A DNA stretch of 55,249 bases from an uncultured Pseudomonadota bacterium (GTDB lineage Bacteria; Pseudomonadota; Gammaproteobacteria; Burkholderiales; Rhodocyclaceae): positions 1 to 55,249 of the forward strand of contig CAJBDJ010000048.1 in the NCBI GenBank assembly GCA_903951825.1, in the 5' to 3' direction. Within the stretch, counting starts at the first letter, position 1. The number at the start of each line of letters is the position of its first letter. The notes under the pieces were generated by a model. The model saw nothing but the letters and a program-made list of their open reading frames with translations. It did no database searches and was not told where the DNA came from. Below, piece by piece: positions 47,577 to 55,249 of this stretch. The position numbers and the translations under genes were made by a program.

Positions 47577-48508
47577 TGCAACCGCTGACCACGGACGAGA
47601 TTCGCATCGTCATTGCCAAAGGCAAGTTTCGCGACAATCTCTTCAAGGCCGTCGGCATTTTTTGCCTGGCCTTTGCCTTGCTCGTCATTGTTGCCCTGAT
47701 TGCCGACATGGTGATCAAGGGGGCGGAGCGTTTCACGCTCGACTTCTTCCTCAACTTCGCCTCGCGGCGGGCGGCGCAGGCCGGCATTCTCTCGGCCTGG
47801 GTCGGTTCGCTGCTGGTCATGCTGGTCACCGCGCTGGCCGCCGTGCCGCTCGGTGTGGCGGCGGGGCTCTATCTTGAGGAATACGCCAAGCGCAACTGGC
47901 TGACTAACCTGATCGAAATCAACATCACCAATCTGGCGGCGGTGCCGTCGATTGTTTATGGTTTGCTGGCGCTCGGCATCTTCGTTTATCAGTTCGGTTT
48001 CGGGCAAAGTATTTTGTCGGCTGGTCTGACCCTGGCGCTGCTGATTCTGCCGATCATCATCGTCTCGACCCGTGAAGCGATCCGCGCCATTCCGGCGATG
48101 ATTCGCGAAGGCTCGATGGCGGTCGGCGCGACGCGCTGGCAAACCTGCCGCTACCACATCATTCCGTATGCCATGCCCGGCATCCTGACCGGCGTCATCA
48201 TCGGTCTCGCACGGGCGATTGGCGAAACGGCACCGATCATCACGATTGGTGCCCTGACGTTCATCGCTTTTCTGCCGCCCTTGCCGTTTACCGCGGCCGA
48301 AGGGGGGGCGACGGCGGGTTTGTTCGATTGGGTGATGTCGCCGTTTACCGTCATGCCGATCCAGATTTTCAACTGGACATCGCGCCCGGATCCGGCTTTT
48401 GAAGTCAATGCCGCGGCCGCCGGTTTTGTCCTGATGGCGATGGTGCTGTCGATGAATGCGGTGGCGATTTACCTGCGCTACAAAATGCGCAAGCGCATCA
48501 AATGGTAA
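47576..48508 (+). CDS. pstA: Phosphate ABC transporter permease PstA
   Basis: Second permease, 310 residues with about six helices. The EAA loop SMAVGATRWQTCRYHIIPYAM, followed by PGILTGVIIGLARAIGETAP, is typical, and the LAAVPSIVYGLLALGIF segment pairs with the PstC equivalent. Start ATG overlaps the pstC stop. The whole transporter is encoded in order S-C-A-B. Confidence 0.96.
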   Translation: MQPLTTDEIRIVIAKGKFRDNLFKAVGIFCLAFALLVIVALIADMVIKGAERFTLDFFLNFASRRAAQAGILSAWVGSLLVMLVTALAAVPLGVAAGLYLEEYAKRNWLTNLIEINITNLAAVPSIVYGLLALGIFVYQFGFGQSILSAGLTLALLILPIIIVSTREAIRAIPAMIREGSMAVGATRWQTCRYHIIPYAMPGILTGVIIGLARAIGETAPIITIGALTFIAFLPPLPFTAAEGGATAGLFDWVMSPFTVMPIQIFNWTSRPDPAFEVNAAAAGFVLMAMVLSMNAVAIYLRYKMRKRIKW

Positions 48509-48591
48509 ATCCGGCTCCCGACGGGCGCTGGCCGCACGGCGCGCCCAGCTCGGAATATCACTGAAAAATGAACATCACAATGGAGTCTCCC

Positions 48592-49371
48592 ATGTCGAAT
48601 CACGAAACCCCGGTGCTCAAGGCCGAAGCTCGTGGTCTGAACTTTTACTACGGTGAAGCTCAGGCGCTCAAGAACATCAACATGCCGATCTACGACAAGA
48701 AAGTCACCGCGCTGATTGGCCCTTCCGGCTGCGGCAAGTCGACCTACTTGCGTAGCTTCAACCGCATGCACGACCTCTACCCCGGCAATCGCTACGAGGG
48801 GGAGATTCGTTTCTTCCCGGACAACACCAATCTGCTGGGCAGCGATGTCGATCCGATTGAAGTGCGGATGCGAGTCGGCATGGTCTTTCAGAAGCCGAAT
48901 CCGTTTCCCAAGACCATCTTCGAGAATGTCGCCTACGGACTGCGGGTGCGCGGCGAGAACAACAAGCGCGTGCTCGAAGACAAAGTCGAGCACGCCCTCA
49001 AAAGCGCGGCAATTTGGGAAGAAGTGAAAAACCGTCTGCAGGATCAGGCACCCAACCTATCCGGCGGCCAGCAGCAGCGCCTGTGTATTGCCCGCGCTTT
49101 GGCCACCGACCCGGAACTGCTCCTCTTTGACGAGCCGACCTCGGCACTCGACCCGATTGCCACCGGCGCCATTGAAGAACTGGTGCACGAACTCAAAAAG
49201 CGCGTCACCATTCTGATCGTCACCCACAACATGCAGCAGGCGGCGCGCGTTTCGGATTACACCGCCTACATGTTTCTCGGCGAAATGATCGAATTCGGCA
49301 AAACCGACCAGATTTTCATCAAACCCCAAGATAAACGCACTGAAGACTACATTACCGGCCGCATGGGCTGA
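48592..49371 (+). CDS. pstB: Phosphate ABC transporter ATPase PstB
   Basis: Cytoplasmic ATPase of the phosphate transporter, 259 residues. Walker [10 protein letters not shown] is near residue 43, the ABC signature [16 protein letters not shown] near 152, and Walker [14 protein letters not shown] near 174. ATG 48592 has GGAG 6 bases upstream; ATGs at 48568 and 48580 are upstream alternatives without one. Confidence 0.97.
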   Translation: MSNHETPVLKAEARGLNFYYGEAQALKNINMPIYDKKVTALIGPSGCGKSTYLRSFNRMHDLYPGNRYEGEIRFFPDNTNLLGSDVDPIEVRMRVGMVFQKPNPFPKTIFENVAYGLRVRGENNKRVLEDKVEHALKSAAIWEEVKNRLQDQAPNLSGGQQQRLCIARALATDPELLLFDEPTSALDPIATGAIEELVHELKKRVTILIVTHNMQQAARVSDYTAYMFLGEMIEFGKTDQIFIKPQDKRTEDYITGRMG

Positions 49372-49384
49372 GAAGGACGACAAA

Positions 49385-50086
49385 ATGAACGAAAAAAGCC
49401 ACCTTTCCAGCCAGTTCGACGACGAGCTTGGCCGTTTGCGCAGCCATGTCCTGCAAATGGGAGGGCTCGTCGAAACGCAGATTTCTGCCGCCATAGACGC
49501 CTATAGCAAGGGCGAGGTGGCAAGCGTCAAACACATCGTCGAAACCGATCGCAAGGTCAATGATCTTGAAATTGCGATTGACGACGATTGCGCCCACCTG
49601 ATTGCCAAACGCCAGCCGGCGGCCTCCGATTTGCGTCTGGTTTTCGGCATCAGCAAGATCGTTACCGATCTTGAGCGCGCCGGCGACGAGGCCAAGAAAA
49701 TTGCCAAAGGCGTGCGCCGCATCTACGAAGCCGGGCAAATGCCCTCGCAGTACGGTATCGGCATCCGGCATATCGCCGAAGCCGCACTCGTCATGCTGCG
49801 CCAGGCACTCGATGCCTTTGCCCGGCTCGACGCCGCGCTGGCCGTCAAGGTCATTCAGGCCGACGTCGATGTCGATACCGAATTCAAGTCGATCATGCGC
49901 CAGTTGATTACCCACATGATGGAAGACCCGCGGACGATCACGACTTCAATCGACATCATCTGGATCGCCCGCGCCGTCGAGCGCATCGGCGACCACGCCA
50001 AAAATGTTGCCGAACACGTGGTCTTCATCGTCGAAGGGCGCGATATTCGCCATCTCCCGAAGGAGAACAAGGAGAGCAAGGAGTGA
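49385..50086 (+). CDS. phoU: Phosphate signalling protein PhoU
   Basis: A 233-residue helical protein that passes the transporter's state to PhoR and keeps the regulon off when phosphate is plentiful. The two repeated helical metal-binding motifs (ETDRKVNDLEIAIDDDC; VERIGDHAKNVAEHVV) are present, and SDLRLVFGISKIVTDLERAGDEAKKI is the family core. It overlaps phoB by 4 bases. Confidence 0.95.
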   Translation: MNEKSHLSSQFDDELGRLRSHVLQMGGLVETQISAAIDAYSKGEVASVKHIVETDRKVNDLEIAIDDDCAHLIAKRQPAASDLRLVFGISKIVTDLERAGDEAKKIAKGVRRIYEAGQMPSQYGIGIRHIAEAALVMLRQALDAFARLDAALAVKVIQADVDVDTEFKSIMRQLITHMMEDPRTITTSIDIIWIARAVERIGDHAKNVAEHVVFIVEGRDIRHLPKENKESKE

Positions 50087-50769
50087 CACCGACCATCCTC
50101 GTGGTTGAGGACGAGCCGGCGATTCAGGAACTCATCGTCATCAACCTCAAACATGCCGGCTTTTTGGTCGTTCGCGCCGGCAGCGCCGAGGAGGCAGACG
50201 CGACGATCCGTGCCGCCTTGCCCGATCTGCTGGTGCTCGACTGGATGCTGCCCGGGCAATCCGGGGTTGCCCTGGCCAAAAAACTTCGCGCCGACGAACG
50301 CACCCGTGAGTTGCCGATCATCATGCTCACCGCCCGTGTTCATGAAGAAGACAAGATTCAGGGGCTCGAAGCCGGTGCTGACGATTACATCACCAAACCG
50401 TTTTCGCCCAAGGAACTGGTCGCCCGCGTGCGTGCGGTGCTGCGTCGGCGGGCGCCGCATCTTTCTGGTGAAGCGCTGGAGATCGGCGACCTGGTGCTCA
50501 ATCCGGCGACCCATCGCGTCCTTGCCGGCAGCCAGCCGGTCGAGCTGGGGCCGACCGAGTTTCGTCTGCTCTTCTTTTTCATGACCCACCCCGAGCGCGT
50601 TTATACGCGCGCCCAGTTGCTCGACGAAGTCTGGGGCGACCACGTCTTCATTGAAGAGCGCACGGTCGATGTGCATATCCGCCGTTTGCGTGCCGCCCTT
50701 GAGTCTTCCGGGCATCACGAGCGGGTCGAAACGGTGCGCGGTACGGGCTACCGCTTCAAGGGAGCCTGA
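50083..50769 (+). CDS. phoB: Phosphate response regulator PhoB
   Basis: OmpR-type transcription factor. The receiver domain has the acidic pocket VVEDEPA at 7-13, phosphoacceptor D53 in LLVLDWMLPG, and the lysine in DDYITKPFSPKEL. A winged-helix domain follows (VELGPTEFRLLFFFM through VRGTGYRFKG). It starts with GTG at 50083, overlapping the phoU stop, and should bind the Pho box upstream of pstS. 228 residues. Confidence 0.96.
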   Translation: MTPTILVVEDEPAIQELIVINLKHAGFLVVRAGSAEEADATIRAALPDLLVLDWMLPGQSGVALAKKLRADERTRELPIIMLTARVHEEDKIQGLEAGADDYITKPFSPKELVARVRAVLRRRAPHLSGEALEIGDLVLNPATHRVLAGSQPVELGPTEFRLLFFFMTHPERVYTRAQLLDEVWGDHVFIEERTVDVHIRRLRAALESSGHHERVETVRGTGYRFKGA

Positions 50770-50774
50770 TACCG

Positions 50775-52067
50775 GTGTCGTCCCCTCTGACAAGGGCGCT
50801 CCTTCTCGCACTGCTGGCGGCGCTGATCGCCTGGCCGGTCGGACATTTCTTCGGCGCCTGGGTAGGCTGGATGCTTTTCTCGCTCAGCCTGGCTGGGCAG
50901 ATGCTGCTGCACTTTCGCTATTTTGCCTTGCTCGATCGCTGGTCAAAGGCGCCGGTGCTGGACGCGACGTTGGAGGGGGAGGGCGCCTGGGATGGAGTTT
51001 TCGGACGTCTTTACCGCCACGAGAAAGAGTTGCAGAGGCTGATCGCCCAGCGCGAGCAGGAGGTTGCGATGCTGATCGCCGCCGGGCAGGCGCTCACCGA
51101 CGGGGTGATCTTGCTCGATGAGCACAACCATATCCTGTTTTGCAACACCACCGCCGAGCAGCAGTTGGGTCTCGTCGCCCGCACCGATCGTGGGCAACCG
51201 ATCATCAATCTCGTCCGGCAGCCGGAATTTGTCGCCTACCTTGAAGGGCACGATTTCGCGCGACCCTTGACCTTGCGCACCGAGCGCCATGAAGGCACGG
51301 TGCTGTCGATCCATGTCATTCCCTACAGCGGCTCGCGCCGCCTGATGCAAGTCAAGGACATGACGCAGAGCGACCGCCTCGATCGTATGCGCCGCGATTT
51401 CGTCGCCAACGTCTCGCACGAATTGCGGACGCCGCTAACGGTTCTCGCTGGCTTTCTGGAAACCCTGCAGGAAATCGATCCGGCGGCCGACGAACGACAC
51501 CGCTATCTCGATCTGATGGCCGAACAATCGAAGCGGATGCAATTGATCGTTCAGGATTTGCTGACCCTCTCGTCGATTGAATCGGCGCCGCCGCCGGAAA
51601 ACCAGCCGGTTGATATGGTCAACCTGCTCGATAAATTGCGCCGCGATGCGCAAGCCCTGTCGGCCGGACGTCATACCATCATCGTCGAAAGCGACGGGCA
51701 GGGCGACTTGTGCGGCTCGGCCAGCGATCTGGCCAGTGCTTTCGGCAATCTGGTTGCCAACGCCGTGCGCTACACCCCGGCCGGTGGCAGCATTCGTATC
51801 GTCTGGCAGGCTACCCCGGAGGGCGCCGAGTTTGCCGTGCACGACAGCGGTATCGGTATTGATGCCAAGCATATTCCGCGCTTGACCGAACGTTTTTATC
51901 GCGTTGACCGCGGCCGCTCGCGCGACGTCGGCGGCACCGGACTCGGGCTGGCGATTGTCAAACACTCGCTGAACCGCCATCAGGCGCAGCTTGAAATCAC
52001 CAGCAAACCGGGCGCCGGCAGCTGTTTCGTGGCCAGGTTTCCGGCCAGCCGGGTCGTCGGACTTTAA
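50775..52067 (+). CDS. phoR: Phosphate sensor histidine kinase PhoR
   Basis: Membrane kinase of 430 residues, starting with GTG. Two N-terminal helices lie within residues 8-50. A PAS-like domain is near 105-170 (GQALTDGVILLDEHNHILF), and the phosphorylated His215 lies in FVANVSHELRTPLT. The ATPase domain has GNLVANAVRYTP and GTGLGLAIVKH. There is no large periplasmic domain, consistent with sensing through PhoU and PstSCAB. Confidence 0.95.
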   Translation: MSSPLTRALLLALLAALIAWPVGHFFGAWVGWMLFSLSLAGQMLLHFRYFALLDRWSKAPVLDATLEGEGAWDGVFGRLYRHEKELQRLIAQREQEVAMLIAAGQALTDGVILLDEHNHILFCNTTAEQQLGLVARTDRGQPIINLVRQPEFVAYLEGHDFARPLTLRTERHEGTVLSIHVIPYSGSRRLMQVKDMTQSDRLDRMRRDFVANVSHELRTPLTVLAGFLETLQEIDPAADERHRYLDLMAEQSKRMQLIVQDLLTLSSIESAPPPENQPVDMVNLLDKLRRDAQALSAGRHTIIVESDGQGDLCGSASDLASAFGNLVANAVRYTPAGGSIRIVWQATPEGAEFAVHDSGIGIDAKHIPRLTERFYRVDRGRSRDVGGTGLGLAIVKHSLNRHQAQLEITSKPGAGSCFVARFPASRVVGL

Positions 52068-52159
52068 GATCAACCTCAGCTTTGCCGCGAATGCGTGCTT
52101 GAGCACCGCGCCGGGCGAGCGCGTAGGCGAGCCTTTTGCCGGCTCGGTTAAAATGGCGC

Positions 52160-54340
52160 ATGAACCAAACTTCACATCCTGAACGTCCGCTCTTCGGACA
52201 TCGCAAATTCTGGGCTCACCGCTTCGGTCCGGCGCCTTTTCTCCCCATGTCGCGCCAGGAAATGGAGGCGCTCGGCTGGGATTCCTGTGACATCATCCTG
52301 GTCACCGGCGACGCCTACATCGATCATCCGAGTTTCGGCATGGCGCTGGTTGGCCGCTTGCTTGAGGCGCAGGGGTTTCGCGTCGGCATCATTTGCCAGC
52401 CGGAATGGAATAGCGCGCTCGATTTCAAAAAACTCGGCGCCCCCAATCTGTTTTTCGGTGTCACCGCCGGCAATATGGATTCCATGGTCAACCGCTACAC
52501 CGCCGACCACAAGATTCGTTCCGATGACGCCTACACCCCCCATGGCGAGCCCAACAAGCGGCCGGATCGCGCCGTGACGGTTTACGCGCAGCGCTGCCGC
52601 GAGGCGTTTCCCGGTTGTACCGTGGTGATCGGCTCGATTGAGGCCAGTTTGCGCCGTATCGCCCATTACGATTATTGGTCGGACAAGGTGCGCCGCTCGG
52701 TGCTGCCCGATTCGAAAGCCGACATCCTGATTTTCGGCAATGCCGAACGCGCCATTGTCGAACTCGCGCATCGCCTCGCCAAAGGCGAAAAAATCGCCAG
52801 CATCCGCGATTTGCGCGGCACCGCCTTTATGACGCCGGCCGGCTGGCTTCCAGGGACGGACTGGGAAGTGATCGATTCGACGCAAGTCGATACGCCCGGC
52901 CCGCTGATCCGCCACGCCGATCCCTACGCCATGCAAGCGGTGGCCGACAGCACCCCGCCGGCGCCCGACGGGGCGCTGCCGATACGTATCGTGCCGCGCA
53001 GCGAACGCCTTGCCGCCTTGCGTGAAAAGCGCGCCCATACGGTGGTGCGCCTGCCCGCTTACGAGTGCGTCAAGGATGACCCGGTTTTGTACGCGCACGC
53101 TTCGCGCACCTTTCACCTCGAATCCAACCCCGGCAATGCCCGCGCGCTGGTGCAGGCGCATGGTGAACGCGATGTCTGGCTGAATCCGCCACCGCTGCCT
53201 CTGAGCACCGAAGAGCTCGACGCCGTTTATGAGTTGCCTTACGCCCGGCGCCCGCATCCGGCCTACGGCGAGGCAAAGATTCCGGCCTGGGAAATGATCC
53301 GTTTCTCGGTCAATATCATGCGCGGCTGCTTCGGCGGCTGCACTTTTTGTTCGATCACCGAGCACGAAGGACGCATCATCCAGAGTCGTTCGGAAGATTC
53401 GGTGATTCGCGAAATCGAGGAAATGCGCGACAAGACGCCGGGTTTCACCGGGATCGTCTCCGATCTCGGCGGGCCGACCGCCAACATGTATCACCTCAAA
53501 TGCAAGGACGAAAAAATTGAATCGGCCTGCCGCCGCCTGTCCTGCGTTTATCCGGATATTTGCGAGAACCTTGGTACCGACCACGCGCCGCTGATCTCGC
53601 TGTATCGCCGCGCCCGCACGCTGAAAGGGGTCAAAAAGGTCTTGATCGGCTCCGGCCTGCGCTACGACCTGGCCGTGCGTTCGCCCGAATACATCAAGGA
53701 ACTGGTCACCCATCATGTCGGCGGCTACCTGAAAATTGCTCCCGAACACACCGAAACCGGGCCCTTGTCGAAAATGATGAAGCCCGGCATGGGCGCTTAC
53801 GACCGTTTCAAGCAACTGTTCGACCGTTTTTCGCGCGAAGCCGGCAAAGAGCAATACCTGATTCCCTACTTCATCGCCGCCCATCCGGGTACCACCGACG
53901 AAGATATGATGAATCTGGCGCTGTGGCTGAAGAAAAACAATTTCCGCCTGGATCAGGTGCAAACCTTTTTGCCGACGCCGATGGCGCTGGCAACAACGAT
54001 GTATCACAGCGAACGCAACCCGCTGCGCAAGCTGTCGCGCGATAGCGAAAAAGTTGGCACGGTGCGCAACGGCCGGCAGCGTAAATTGCAAAAAGCCTTC
54101 CTGCGTTATCACGATCCCGCCAACTGGCCGCAGTTGCGCGAAGCCCTCAAGGCGATGGGTCGTGCCGACTTGATCGGCAATGGCAAAAAACATCTGATTC
54201 CCGCCTGGCAGCCGGCCGCCGCTGCGGCAGCGCCTGGAGGAACCCCCGGCACGCGCACTCAAGCCGCAAAGAGCACTAAAAATTCACCCCCGGCCAAACC
54301 TTTTGCCGCCCGCCGTCGCCCGCCACTGCGCCAACCTTGA
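52160..54340 (+). CDS. YgiQ family radical SAM protein
   Basis: A 726-residue radical SAM enzyme. A UPF0313 N-terminal domain (about 1-340) is followed by the SAM core, in which the cluster cysteines are C390, C394 and C397 ([12 protein letters not shown]). A DUF3362 C-terminal domain and a low-complexity Ala/Pro/Lys tail of about 40 residues complete it. The function of the family is unknown. The ATG at 52160 matches the family N-terminus. It follows phoR after 92 bases and is not obviously part of the phosphate operon. Confidence 0.93.
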   Translation: MNQTSHPERPLFGHRKFWAHRFGPAPFLPMSRQEMEALGWDSCDIILVTGDAYIDHPSFGMALVGRLLEAQGFRVGIICQPEWNSALDFKKLGAPNLFFGVTAGNMDSMVNRYTADHKIRSDDAYTPHGEPNKRPDRAVTVYAQRCREAFPGCTVVIGSIEASLRRIAHYDYWSDKVRRSVLPDSKADILIFGNAERAIVELAHRLAKGEKIASIRDLRGTAFMTPAGWLPGTDWEVIDSTQVDTPGPLIRHADPYAMQAVADSTPPAPDGALPIRIVPRSERLAALREKRAHTVVRLPAYECVKDDPVLYAHASRTFHLESNPGNARALVQAHGERDVWLNPPPLPLSTEELDAVYELPYARRPHPAYGEAKIPAWEMIRFSVNIMRGCFGGCTFCSITEHEGRIIQSRSEDSVIREIEEMRDKTPGFTGIVSDLGGPTANMYHLKCKDEKIESACRRLSCVYPDICENLGTDHAPLISLYRRARTLKGVKKVLIGSGLRYDLAVRSPEYIKELVTHHVGGYLKIAPEHTETGPLSKMMKPGMGAYDRFKQLFDRFSREAGKEQYLIPYFIAAHPGTTDEDMMNLALWLKKNNFRLDQVQTFLPTPMALATTMYHSERNPLRKLSRDSEKVGTVRNGRQRKLQKAFLRYHDPANWPQLREALKAMGRADLIGNGKKHLIPAWQPAAAAAAPGGTPGTRTQAAKSTKNSPPAKPFAARRRPPLRQP

Positions 54341-54359
54341 CTTTTTCTTCACCCGCCCC

Positions 54360-54746
54360 ATGGAAACGACAACAACCTACGAACAAATTGGTGGCGACGC
54401 CACCATCGCCCGACTCGCCGCCCGATTTTACGAATTGATGGATGGTATCCCGCAGTTTGAGGGCTTGCGCGCCATGCACCCGGAAAGCCTTGAGGGGTCG
54501 CGTGAAAAACTCTATATGTTCCTCTCCGGCTGGACGGGCGGCCCAGATCTCTTCGTCGAAAAATACGGCCACCCGCGCCTGCGCCAGCGTCACGCCCCCT
54601 TCGCCATCGGCGAAGCAGAGCGCGATCAATGGGTGGCGTGCATGGTGCTAGCCATGGAAGACATCGGGATCGACAAGGAAATCCGCGCCCGGCTGCTGCA
54701 AAATTTCTTCAAGACAGCCGACTTCATGCGCAACACGCCGGGTTAG
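54360..54746 (+). CDS. Group II truncated hemoglobin
   Basis: A 128-residue two-over-two globin. The proximal histidine is H78 in RLRQRHAPF, the B10 tyrosine is Y24 in RFYELMD, and the G8 tryptophan W91 (ERDQWVACM) marks group II. Such proteins bind oxygen or nitric oxide, sometimes with oxidoreductase partners. The start is the ATG at 54360; its leading bases follow the ygiQ stop closely, so co-transcription with ygiQ is possible. Confidence 0.92.
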   Translation: METTTTYEQIGGDATIARLAARFYELMDGIPQFEGLRAMHPESLEGSREKLYMFLSGWTGGPDLFVEKYGHPRLRQRHAPFAIGEAERDQWVACMVLAMEDIGIDKEIRARLLQNFFKTADFMRNTPG

Positions 54747-54755
54747 CGAAAGCCA

Positions 54756-54896
54756 ATGAAAGCCTCTGCCGACGCGCCGCCTCCGAAAGCGAAAAGAGCC
54801 GATAGCCAAGTCACGGGTCTAGCCGGCGAACTATTCGTTGCCGCAGAGCTTCTCAAGCGCTGTCTGCAAACCTCAGTTACCTTCGGCAACGCCAAG
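54756..54896 (+). pseudogene. 5' remnant of a gene interrupted by an IS110 relic
   Basis: An ATG at 54756 opens a frame that reads normally for about 47 codons. It includes GLAGELFVAAELLKRCLQ and VTFGNAK and then changes into transposase-derived sequence. The opening resembles small conserved proteins with a PD-(D/E)XK-like fold, in which the next residues would carry the catalytic acid, so the catalytic part is lost. The identity is inferred from memory of that family only. Confidence 0.6.
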
Positions 54897-55109
54897 TCAG
54901 GATGTGCTGCGTTGATCTGGTTGCCAGCCTGGGCGGCGGTCATGATTTCAAGAATGGTCGCCAACTCGCCGCCTAGGCCGGACTCGTCCCCGGCCAATAC
55001 AGCAGCGGCGGCAAAGCCAGACTGGGCAGGATCACCAAAGCCGGTGATGCCTACTTGCGCAGTCTGCTCGTCATGGGCGCCCGATCCGTCCTTGCCGGAC
55101 TGGGTGACC
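54897..55109 (+). mobile_element. IS110-family transposase relic (C-terminal part)
   Basis: From about 54904 the plus strand reads in one frame DLVASLGGGHDFKNGRQLAA, then a TAG stop where a tryptophan is expected, then AGLVPGQYSSGGKARLGRIT and KAGDAYLRSLLVMGARSVLA. This is the conserved C-terminal (Transposase_20) domain of IS116/IS110/IS902 transposases. The N-terminal DEDD part is missing and the in-frame stop makes it inactive. It breaks off at 55109 where an IS256-type end begins. Confidence 0.85.
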
Positions 55110-55249
55110 GGCAGTGCAACTTTTTTTCTGTAAAAATTTTCAGGCGAGTTCATCAGGATGGAGATCTCAGTCTTTCAAGTTGAGATAGATTTTCCCGGTC
55201 ATCCAGTCCTCGTCGCATTCGGCCAGTAGGGCTGACACCAATCGCAGAC
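55110..55249 (-). mobile_element. End of an IS256-family element
   Basis: The element enters the window from the right. The terminal inverted repeat appears to begin at 55110 as GGCAGTGCAAC followed by a T/A-rich stretch, resembling IS256-family ends. The transposase stop lies 57 bases inside. The other end and the target duplication are outside the window. Confidence 0.7.
55167..55249 (-). CDS. IS256-family transposase, C-terminal end (partial)
   Basis: The minus strand encodes LRLVSALLAECDEDWMTGKI and then YLNLKD before the stop at 55167-55169. The RLVSALL...EDW.TGK.YL pattern is the standard end of IS256/MULE-like transposases, which carry a DDE catalytic domain. Only the last 26 residues are in the window, so completeness and activity cannot be judged. 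Confidence 0.7.
   Translation of the reverse strand, partial: LRLVSALLAECDEDWMTGKIYLNLKD

Noticed and set aside
52123-52143. Hairpin CGAGCC/GGCTCG upstream of ygiQ as a phoR terminator.
   Set aside because: Six base pairs with no T run; it is too weak to call.
52172-54262. A 696-codon frame antisense to ygiQ.
   Set aside because: A shadow of the codon bias; the radical SAM cysteine motif and family match lie on the plus strand.

Overview
The window looks like chromosomal DNA of a betaproteobacterium, most likely of the Rhodocyclales type (Dechloromonas/Azonexus-like). That placement is inferred from gene order (surE-pcm-nlpD; lepA-lepB-rnc-era-recO-pdxJ-acpS-nagZ; earP-efp), from the protein sequences and from the GC-rich coding style; no database search was run. 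About 60 protein genes, three tRNA genes and several promoters and terminators are densely packed. No gap between genes exceeds about 230 bases. Many neighbouring genes overlap by 4 bases (ATGA), which suggests extensive translational coupling.

Layout. 1-4.8 kb: smr and trxB leftward, then ftsK-lolA rightward (chromosome segregation, lipoprotein transport). 4.8-8.0 kb: a small membrane-anchored coiled-coil protein, then a 23S rRNA hydroxylase (RlhA) overlapping an uncharacterised methyltransferase. 8.1-10.5 kb: a small orphan gene, the ribosome-associated ABC-F protein EttA and tRNA-Arg. 10.6-14.1 kb: an H-NS-like gene followed directly by surE, pcm and nlpD; where rpoS would be expected there is only a short possible relic, then an exported MORN-repeat protein. 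14.1-19.0 kb, leftward: moxR, a DUF58 gene, a membrane transglutaminase and mltB. 19.1-21.3 kb: a histone-deacetylase-family amidohydrolase and aspartate kinase. 21.5-28.9 kb: the long lepA-to-nagZ operon.

28.9-34 kb: EF-P and its arginine rhamnosyltransferase EarP leftward; a family-5-like uracil-DNA glycosylase, uvrC, pgsA, tRNA-Gly and tRNA-Cys rightward. 34.1-45.4 kb is one long leftward run. In transcription order it holds a DinG/YoaA-type helicase, an unrecognised ATP-grasp-like protein, mobB, moeA, moaD, moaE, prfB (with an intact programmed frameshift) and an RND efflux pair ending in a cupin. 45.5-52.1 kb is a complete phosphate regulon (pstSCAB-phoU-phoB-phoR) behind a near-perfect Pho box. 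52.2-54.7 kb: a YgiQ radical SAM protein and a group II truncated globin.

The right end (54.76-55.25 kb) is a graveyard of mobile DNA. A gene is cut off after about 47 codons by an IS110-family transposase relic, and that relic is itself interrupted by the end of an IS256-family element that runs off the window.

Most of the window is core housekeeping sequence. The parts most worth a second look are the missing rpoS, the ATP-grasp-like gene beside molybdenum cofactor genes, the RlhA-methyltransferase pair, the back-to-back earP/udg starts and the nested insertion sequences.
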